Below are positions 1-5,011 of a stretch of 9,609 nt of DNA, in pieces. Each line of letters begins with the position of its first letter. The stretch's first letter is position 1. The stretch comes from Anaerolineaceae bacterium (GTDB lineage Bacteria; Chloroflexota; Anaerolineae; Anaerolineales; Anaerolineaceae), in contig JACZIY010000490.1 in the NCBI GenBank assembly GCA_014860845.1, positions 1-9,609 of the forward strand, in the 5' to 3' direction. Below the pieces are notes generated by a model. That model was not told where the DNA came from and did not search any database. It saw only the letters and a program-made list of their open reading frames with translations. Position numbers and translations under genes: made by a program.

Positions 1-17
1 ATATTAATTCTATTTGC

Positions 18-1121
18 TCAGGATTTTGTGGAAAAAAAAGAATAATGATAAGCAATTTTTTCATTAATTAATCCAAACGTATCCCTACCATCACTCACAT
101 CTGCTTTATCAGATTTGCACATCCAATTGATGCTTCGAGAATTACCTGACCCGGAAATCCCTGTAATTGTAAATTTTCCATTTGGCAATAATTGTTTCAA
201 TAAATAAGTGTACCAATCTTGAATCTCTTTGTCTCCCTGAATGGATCGTGTGGAGGTAATATGAACTGAGTTAGGTGCATATAATCTGGTTACCTGCTCA
301 GGATTTCCAGAATTAAGCGCCTCGATCCATAATTCAGTGATATCTTTTGCTTGTTGTGGTTTATCCCAGACATATTCTGATATCGTTTTCCATAAATCTG
401 GATAAGCAGGACGACATTCATCCCAACTAAAGAAATTTGCTCCTTCCAATTTAAGTTCTTTACTGGTTTCCAGGAATTTACGTGTATCTTCTACAGTAGG
501 AATCCAGGATCCAGCACGGTAGGTAGGTCCTGTTGGAATGATTGGACGAAATGGTGTGATGTTTTGAAACTCTTTCACTGTGCGGATTAAGTTAACTTCA
601 GGATTATGAGATTGTTCCCAATATACCTGCGGCATATTGTAATCGCAATACTCCAAAAAAGTTTTCCAGGGTAATTGTGGATGAAATGATGGGAAGCGGT
701 ATGAACTAAGGGCTAATGGAATATTAGGAAGGTTTTTTCGTAATATTTTCATGTATGCTAACGCGGCATTTTTCTTGCCAGGTTCTTTATACTCAATTTC
801 AGCATCTATTACATATCCACTTAATTCAAATTCCTTCATTCTTTTTACAGCAATATTGGCTTCACTGGTTGGATAATCGCCATACACATAATGCCACCCC
901 CAAACTTCGATGCCAACATCCCGCAATGCGTTCACTACTGGACCAACATAATCTTCATTGGTTTGTCGATTGACATTATAAGGAAAAGCACCATCAGCAA
1001 TTTTCAGGATGACATGGGTTAATTGGGCATCCTTTGCAGTTCTGGCAATCGCTTTTGGATCCCCTTTTTCACTGTTGATTATCTTCCAGATGAAAAATCC
1101 TTTTCCTTTCAGGTTCATCAT
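18..1121 (-). CDS. TIM-barrel glycoside-hydrolase-like protein with C-terminal NTF2/SnoaL-like domain
   Basis: A 367-residue protein that I do not recognise as a named family. Residues about 5-255 read like a (beta/alpha)8 barrel of the GH25-like or glycosidase-like kind. Alternating strands end in polar clusters: HVILKIADG (36-44), WGWHYVYG (74-81), an acidic cluster YVIDAEIEY with D106, E108 and E110, DYNMPQVYW (160-168) and FFSWDECRP (230-238). The D-x-E spacing resembles the catalytic pair of GH25-like enzymes, but the substrate cannot be read from this. Residues about 260-367 look like a small NTF2/SnoaL-like cone domain (ITELWIEALNSGNPEQVTRLYAPNSV), a fold that often binds small ligands or makes dimers. 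There is no signal peptide, so the protein is probably cytoplasmic. It is the last gene of the leftward cluster, 15 bp after the HD gene. Two ATG codons stand in tandem. The upstream AAAGGTG (1124-1130) is 2 nt from the first and 5 nt from the second (1118), so the second may be the true start. Confidence 0.6.
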   Translation of the reverse strand: MMNLKGKGFFIWKIINSEKGDPKAIARTAKDAQLTHVILKIADGAFPYNVNRQTNEDYVGPVVNALRDVGIEVWGWHYVYGDYPTSEANIAVKRMKEFELSGYVIDAEIEYKEPGKKNAALAYMKILRKNLPNIPLALSSYRFPSFHPQLPWKTFLEYCDYNMPQVYWEQSHNPEVNLIRTVKEFQNITPFRPIIPTGPTYRAGSWIPTVEDTRKFLETSKELKLEGANFFSWDECRPAYPDLWKTISEYVWDKPQQAKDITELWIEALNSGNPEQVTRLYAPNSVHITSTRSIQGDKEIQDWYTYLLKQLLPNGKFTITGISGSGNSRSINWMCKSDKADVSDGRDTFGLINEKIAYHYSFFSTKS

Positions 1122-1136
1122 TTCACCTTTTCTTTC

Positions 1137-1706
1137 TTATTTCTTAAATTGACCTTCGAGGCCTAATTGTGGAGCGATATTACGCATAGCCAAAATAACA
1201 TTGGAAACATGTTCCCATAATTCGATACCAAATTCATTTGCTGCAATTTCAATTTCCTCACGATTAGCACCAGCAGCAAATGCTTTATCTTTCCACTTTT
1301 TTTTGATTGATTTAGCTTCCAGATCATATAAAGATCGGGATGGTCTGACCAGTGCAACCGCTGTTACTAAACCCGTAATTTCATCACAGGCAAATAATGC
1401 TTTTTCCATTAATGTTTCTCTGGGTACATTGGTATGATCTGCGTGACTCAGGACAGCTTTTATCCAATATTCTGGCACACCTCTATCTCTTAAAATGGGA
1501 ACTCCAGCCTGAGGATGTTCTTCCAGGGTCGGATGAATCTCCCAATCAAAATCGTGAAGAAGACCAACATTTCCCCATTCTTCCTGATCCTCATGGTACA
1601 GTTTTGCGTAAAAGCGCATAGCTGCTTCTACTGAAAGCATGTGTTTGATTAGGTTCTCATTTTTTACGAATTCTCTCACGATAGTAATTACTTGATCTCG
1701 ATCCAT
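1137..1706 (-). CDS. HD-domain phosphohydrolase-like protein
   Basis: A 189-residue cytoplasmic protein of the HD superfamily, metal-dependent hydrolases that usually act on phosphoesters or nucleotides. The expected metal ligands are visible: H22 in the first helix, the H51-D52 doublet in LLHDFDWEIHP, H64, H88 and H91 in SHADH, and D108 in ACDEITG. The overall form (about 190 residues, LLHDFDWE, then a CDEITGLV helix and a Lys-rich stretch KSIKKKWKDKAF) fits the stand-alone predicted hydrolases grouped as COG2316. Their substrate is not known to me. The start is supported by GAGG at 1712-1715, 5 nt upstream of the ATG. The gene begins 18 bp after the SanA-like gene and ends 15 bp before the TIM-barrel gene, so all are probably on one transcript. 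The family call is firm, but the reaction is not. Confidence 0.82.
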   Translation of the reverse strand: MDRDQVITIVREFVKNENLIKHMLSVEAAMRFYAKLYHEDQEEWGNVGLLHDFDWEIHPTLEEHPQAGVPILRDRGVPEYWIKAVLSHADHTNVPRETLMEKALFACDEITGLVTAVALVRPSRSLYDLEAKSIKKKWKDKAFAAGANREEIEIAANEFGIELWEHVSNVILAMRNIAPQLGLEGQFKK

Positions 1707-1724
1707 TTCATCCTCAATTAATGA

Positions 1725-2369
1725 TTAGAAAATTGGTAATTCTTCTCCAAGAACAGGCACTGGCCGTTGTATCCATACATCCCACATTGCGGACATTGTG
1801 GCAAGGATCTCTCTAAGGTTCCAATATCGCAATGAATAACTTGAATACGCTCGTAAATCTGCCTCTACGCCTTGTGAAGCGATTCCCATTTGATCACACA
1901 AAAAGATTGCTCTTGGCAGATGGAATCTTTGTGTAACAAGGATGGCTTGATCCACTTTGAAAATTGCCTTTGCTCTATAACAGGTATCATATGTCCTGCG
2001 TCCAGCAAAATCGAGAACAATATCCTCCTCTGGAACACCTAATTCCAAGGCATACTCGTGCATTGCTCCCGGTTCGTTATAATCCACAAAACGATTATCA
2101 CCACTAAAAAGTAATTTTTGAACTTTACCTTGATCATACAATCTTACCGCTGCCTTAACTCGATCGCGCAGTACAGGAGTCGGAGACCCATCCCAATGTA
2201 AACCAGCTCCAAAGACGATCGCAATCGAATATCCATTCGGTGCATCATCTACCATGAAAATTCTCTCGGAATAAACAACCCTAAACAGCAACCACACTAA
2301 AACAGGAAAAATGGTTATTAATAATCCAGCCCATATAATGCTTCGAATCAAATTTTTTAAGAATTTCAT
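1725..2369 (-). CDS. sanA: SanA/YdcF-like DUF218 membrane protein
   Basis: A protein of about 214 residues with one N-terminal membrane segment (about residues 8-29, IRSIIWAGLLITIFPVLVWL) followed by a DUF218 domain that should lie outside the membrane. SanA-type hallmarks occur in order: IVFGAG, PTPVLRDRV, LYDQGKVQKLLFSGDN, NEPGAMHEYA, GVPEEDIVLDFAG, RTYDTCYRA, ILVTQRFHLPRA and GVEAD. In E. coli SanA affects the vancomycin barrier of the envelope at high temperature, and related YdcF-type proteins bind nucleotide-like ligands. The biochemical role is not settled, and an outer-membrane barrier role would not apply if the host is monoderm. I use ATG 2369. A TTG one codon upstream (2372) keeps the frame but is less likely. 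The gene starts 6 bp after the stop of the binding-lipoprotein gene and has no good Shine-Dalgarno at normal distance (AGGAT at 2381-2385 is 11 nt away), which suggests translational coupling. Confidence 0.85.
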   Translation of the reverse strand: MKFLKNLIRSIIWAGLLITIFPVLVWLLFRVVYSERIFMVDDAPNGYSIAIVFGAGLHWDGSPTPVLRDRVKAAVRLYDQGKVQKLLFSGDNRFVDYNEPGAMHEYALELGVPEEDIVLDFAGRRTYDTCYRAKAIFKVDQAILVTQRFHLPRAIFLCDQMGIASQGVEADLRAYSSYSLRYWNLREILATMSAMWDVWIQRPVPVLGEELPIF

Positions 2370-2375
2370 CAATGA

Positions 2376-3452
2376 TTAATATCCTAAATGTTGGTATGGA
2401 TTGATATTTGCTGCTTTAACCAATTCTCGTAAATCGTCATAGTAATCATCTTCTATCGAAAGGAAACCCTGTATATCATATTGGAGAGCATCAGAGACCA
2501 TGGATTTTCCGTTATTATCAGTTATCAGACTTAAGAATGCATTCTTAATATCACTTTGCATCTGAGCAGGAACATTAACAGAAGCTGCTAAACCAAGGCT
2601 AGGAATGATTGCGTCTGATTGCCATATGATAAGTATGCGATCCATTACATCGGGTAAATCGTTTATAACCTGTGAAGATGTTCTAGGATCACCGGAATAA
2701 GAATAGGTAGCTCCAAAATCGCAAATTCCCTTAATATAAAGAGCCCTTATGGTCGCGCCAGGATTTTGTAAATATGCAGGGGGTAAAAAAGATATCCCGT
2801 TTTGGGCTAAAATTCCATATGGGATGATTGTGCCTGATATCGAAGAGGGTTCCGTCCAGCAAGGTCTCATTCCCTCAAATTGGCGCAATGCAATATCGGC
2901 AGAAGTCGTTGATTTATTTGTTTTTTCATCGAAATATGAACTAAACCCAGAATCCTTGTTGGCGAAAAATTGGGTTCCATAGTTATATAAACCAAAATGG
3001 TTTGAAACTAACAAAGGTACGACAAGATCTCGTTCAGAAGCAGCCAGATAGGTTAATGGTTGAATAAAAAAGAAATGAATTTCACCTTGTCGCAAGTTAT
3101 CAAATGCTTCCTGGGGGTCTTCAAATGCTTCAAAACGTATCTGATATGCAGTTTTGTCTTCCAAAGCATCGACCATCGATTCAGCAAGGTTTTCGATGGT
3201 GATCTGATTTTCTGAGACTACGTATCCAAATACGATGGGTGAATCCTCCAAACCAATTTCAACCGTTGGTTGAATGGTGCTTGTGGGTAAAGAAGATGGT
3301 TCGGTTGCTACAGAAAATGTTGTTGTTGGTTCGAGAACAATTGTGTTCTGACAGCCAGAAATTAAAATGGTAATTAAAAGCAAATAATTAAGAATTCGAA
3401 TTTTCTTATTTGCTAAAAACGGAAGCAATTTAATATTATTCAAAAGGTTCAT
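2376..3452 (-). CDS. PhnD-like (phosphate/phosphite/phosphonate family) substrate-binding lipoprotein
   Basis: A 358-residue predicted lipoprotein. A fairly long basic N-terminus (KK at 16-17) precedes a hydrophobic stretch and the lipobox I-S-G-C with Cys34 as the lipid-bearing residue. A Thr/Ser/Pro-rich linker follows (about 40-65), then a two-lobed binding domain. Features that recall PhnD-type proteins are IVFGYVVSE at the start of the domain, the segment EAFDNLRQGEIHFFFIQPLTYLAA, a CWTEPSSISGTIIPYGIL segment resembling the ligand-binding Ser-x-Ser-Gly loop, and GICDFGATYSYSGD. Family members bind oxyanions or other small ligands for ABC uptake, but some act as sensors. No permease or ATPase lies beside it. 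It is the first gene of the leftward cluster. No Shine-Dalgarno is visible, and a perfect TATAAT ends 8 nt before the ATG, so the message may be nearly leaderless. The ligand cannot be assigned. Confidence 0.75.
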   Translation of the reverse strand: MNLLNNIKLLPFLANKKIRILNYLLLITILISGCQNTIVLEPTTTFSVATEPSSLPTSTIQPTVEIGLEDSPIVFGYVVSENQITIENLAESMVDALEDKTAYQIRFEAFEDPQEAFDNLRQGEIHFFFIQPLTYLAASERDLVVPLLVSNHFGLYNYGTQFFANKDSGFSSYFDEKTNKSTTSADIALRQFEGMRPCWTEPSSISGTIIPYGILAQNGISFLPPAYLQNPGATIRALYIKGICDFGATYSYSGDPRTSSQVINDLPDVMDRILIIWQSDAIIPSLGLAASVNVPAQMQSDIKNAFLSLITDNNGKSMVSDALQYDIQGFLSIEDDYYDDLRELVKAANINPYQHLGY

Positions 3453-3460
3453 TAGCTAAA

Positions 3461-3466
3461 ATTATA
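3461..3466 (-). promoter_or_regulatory. -10 element of the leftward operon promoter
   Basis: The minus strand reads TATAAT, a perfect sigma-70 type -10 hexamer, with 8 nt between it and the ATG at 3452. Candidate -35 hexamers at 16-17 bp match only half the consensus. If it is used, transcription would begin at or within a few bases of the start codon. AT-rich sequence makes chance matches common, so the call is tentative. Confidence 0.4.
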
Positions 3467-3533
3467 ATACATAGACATAGATTTATAACGATGATGCAAT
3501 TTACGTGCCTATCCTTTATTGGTGGACGATTTC

Positions 3534-3553
3534 AAACTTTTTAATAAAAGTTT
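3534..3553. repeat. 8-bp inverted repeat, candidate operator
   Basis: AAACTTTT and AAAAGTTT are perfect complements around a 4-nt centre (TAAT). The repeat sits inside the 245-bp divergent region between the leftward operon and the ROK gene, about 85 bp upstream of the rightward -35 element. Its symmetry and position suit a dimeric regulator, but it is made mostly of A and T, so chance is a real alternative. No second copy was seen near the other genes. Confidence 0.35.
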
Positions 3554-3627
3554 TCATCAAGGTCAGACGGAAAAAGAAAAATTATCGTTTATTGATCGTG
3601 TGAAGAATTTAGTAATAAATAAATATT

Positions 3628-3640
3628 TGTTAAATTACTT
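3628..3640 (+). repeat. 13-bp direct repeat, copy 1
   Basis: TGTTAAATTACTT occurs here and again at 3733-3745 without a mismatch. This copy ends in the first two bases of the -35 element of the ROK promoter. The start-to-start distance of 105 bp is close to ten helical turns, as expected for sites bridged by one oligomeric repressor. ROK repressors do bind AT-rich sites, so autoregulation is a reasonable inference. Confidence 0.4.
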
Positions 3641-3666
3641 GACTTAATTGGCCTGAATGATAAAAT
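3639..3666 (+). promoter_or_regulatory. Sigma-70 type promoter of the ROK regulator
   Basis: The -35 hexamer TTGACT (3639-3644) and -10 hexamer TAAAAT (3661-3666) each match the consensus at five of six positions and are 16 bp apart. Transcription would begin near 3673, leaving a leader of about 25 nt with GAGAGG (3681-3686) ahead of the ROK start codon. This is the best promoter in the window. It may also drive the transporter genes, since no clear terminator separates them from the ROK gene. Confidence 0.6.
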
Positions 3667-3697
3667 AAAGTATAGTTCCTGAGAGGTTGATGCGAAT

Positions 3698-4927
3698 TTG
3701 GATGGCAATATTTGGATTACCCCAAATACACATGTTAAATTACTTAACAAACATGTAGTATTAGATCTAATCCGGTTTACACCTGGGGGTGTTTCCAGAG
3801 TTGATCTGTCCAGACAATTAGGATTAACTAGGGCAGCGGTGACTTCAATAATAAATGATTTAGTAGGTGAGGGAATAGTACGGGAAGCTGAAACCCGATA
3901 CTCTGGTGGAAGAAGACCAATCGTTTTGGAAGTTACTCCTGATAAAGGTTATGTTTTGGGGGTTGATGTAGGCGCAACACATTTATATGTTTGTTTATCA
4001 GATTTTTCTGCCAGTATTATTCATGAAATTGAGATGGATTTAGACATTAATGATGGCCCCATCACATGTTTAAGTATTGTAGATAACTTAGTTCAACAGA
4101 TTCTGGTTGCGAAGGGATTGCAATTACAGGATATTTCTGCAGTTGGATTAGGCCTTCCGGGTCCGGTTGTTGTTGAAAAAGGGACTGTCAGTATGCCTCC
4201 AATCATGCCCGGATGGAATAATTTTCCAATTCGAGAGACTTTAAATAAGAAGTGGAATTGCCCGGTTTTGGTGAATAATGATGCTGAATTAGGCGCGCTA
4301 GGTGAATGGGCGTATGGTGCTGGAAGAGGGGAAAAGAACCTGGCTTACATAAAAGTTGGTACAGGAATTGGCGCTGGATTGATATTTGAGAGTAAAATTT
4401 ATCATGGAGCAACGGGTGCGGCAGGTGAGATTGGTCATATCACCATTAATGAAAATGGTCCCAGATGTTCCTGTGGTAATTTGGGTTGTTTGGAAGCTTT
4501 TGCTGGTGGAAGGGCGATTGCCGGTCGTGCCCAAGAAGAATTAAGCAAAGGGAGAAGATCTCAATTGGTTGGGTTAGGAGATTTGTACAAAATTTCTGCA
4601 AAGGATGTAATTAAAGCAGCCAAAAAAGGTGATTTGTTATCTCAGCAAATCATTACTAAAGCCGGCTCCTACCTGGGTGTTGCTATTGCTGGATTGGTGA
4701 ATCTTTTTAACCCCAGTATTGTTATTATAGGAGGAGGAATTTCTTCCAGCGGAGATTTGCTACTCGATCCAATTCGCGAAGCGGTAGCCAATCGAAGCTT
4801 ATACGCTGCTGGAAATGCAGTAAGAATTTCAGCTGCATTACTTGGCAAGAGATCTACTGTTATGGGTGCTGTTACACAGGCTTTATCATATGCATTACAC
4901 AAATCTGGGAAATGGAACCATAATTAA
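3698..4927 (+). CDS. ROK-family transcriptional regulator (Mlc/NagC/XylR type)
   Basis: A 409-residue protein with an N-terminal winged helix-turn-helix (about 15-80: LNKHVVLDLIRF, recognition helix about 43-55 in LTRAAVTSIINDLV, wing GGRRP at 70-74) joined to a ROK sugar-binding domain. Visible ROK features are the ATP-type loop DVGAT (90-94), GLGLPGPV (150-157), NNDA with D195 at the kinase-type catalytic position, GTGIGAG (221-227), the sugar-contact motif E244-x-G-H247, and the zinc motif C257-x-C259-x4-C264 with H247. The zinc spacing matches Mlc. The length and HTH identify a regulator, not a plain glucokinase. The likely start is TTG 3698, the first start codon after an in-frame stop at 3680, with GAGAGG 11 nt upstream. 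The ATG at 3690 is in another frame and closes after 22 codons. The gene leads into the maltose-type transporter genes and probably controls them. The effector is unknown, perhaps glucose or a maltose derivative. Confidence 0.92.
   Translation: MDGNIWITPNTHVKLLNKHVVLDLIRFTPGGVSRVDLSRQLGLTRAAVTSIINDLVGEGIVREAETRYSGGRRPIVLEVTPDKGYVLGVDVGATHLYVCLSDFSASIIHEIEMDLDINDGPITCLSIVDNLVQQILVAKGLQLQDISAVGLGLPGPVVVEKGTVSMPPIMPGWNNFPIRETLNKKWNCPVLVNNDAELGALGEWAYGAGRGEKNLAYIKVGTGIGAGLIFESKIYHGATGAAGEIGHITINENGPRCSCGNLGCLEAFAGGRAIAGRAQEELSKGRRSQLVGLGDLYKISAKDVIKAAKKGDLLSQQIITKAGSYLGVAIAGLVNLFNPSIVIIGGGISSSGDLLLDPIREAVANRSLYAAGNAVRISAALLGKRSTVMGAVTQALSYALHKSGKWNHN
3733..3745 (+). repeat. 13-bp direct repeat, copy 2, inside the ROK gene
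   Basis: This second perfect copy of TGTTAAATTACTT spans codons 12-16 of the ROK gene (residues HVKLL), 105 bp downstream of copy 1. It is flanked by ACATG on the left and CATGT on the right, making an imperfect inverted repeat at 3730-3755. An intragenic site downstream of a promoter is a common arrangement for repression by looping, but here it is inferred only from the repeat. Confidence 0.35.
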
Positions 4928-4934
4928 CTCAAAT

Positions 4935-4944
4935 AAAGGAGGTG
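4935..4944 (+). promoter_or_regulatory. Perfect Shine-Dalgarno sequence with no start codon at normal distance
   Basis: AAAGGAGGTG is a ten-base complement of the usual 16S rRNA 3' end, stronger than any other ribosome-binding site in the window. The next possible start, GTG 4945, is only 2 nt past GGAGG and opens a 15-codon frame ending at TAA 4990-4992. The binding-protein ATG at 5012 has its own site. The GGTG and CACC around 4941-4953 could also form a small hairpin over it. It may serve a leader peptide or ribosome loading, or it may be a relic. Confidence 0.4.
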
Positions 4945-4969
4945 GTGCTCACCAAAAACTCACGTCGTT

Positions 4970-4980
4970 GTTTGTCAAAC
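4970..4980. repeat. Short palindrome upstream of the binding-protein gene, candidate operator
   Basis: GTTTG and CAAAC form a perfect 5-bp inverted repeat around a single T. It lies 31 bp before the start codon of the binding-protein gene and just before a TATATATA tract. The place is suitable for a repressor site, but no convincing -35/-10 pair was found here, and five base pairs alone is weak evidence. Confidence 0.3.
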
Positions 4981-5011
4981 TACTATATATAAAAAATTTT
5001 CGGAGGAAAAA

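Noticed and set aside
1397..1621. A plus-strand frame antisense to the HD-domain gene
   Set aside because: The HD metal-ligand pattern on the minus strand establishes the real gene. This frame has no family features.
3690..3758. ATG 3690 with GAGAGG only 3 nt upstream as an alternative start for the ROK gene
   Set aside because: It is in a different frame from the ROK protein and stops after 22 codons. The conserved N-terminal region is in the TTG 3698 frame.
4972..4993. TTGTCA and TATAAA as a promoter for the binding-protein gene
   Set aside because: The spacer would be only 10 bp, far from the usual 16-18 bp, and other pairings in the gap match the consensus poorly. I therefore do not call a promoter here.
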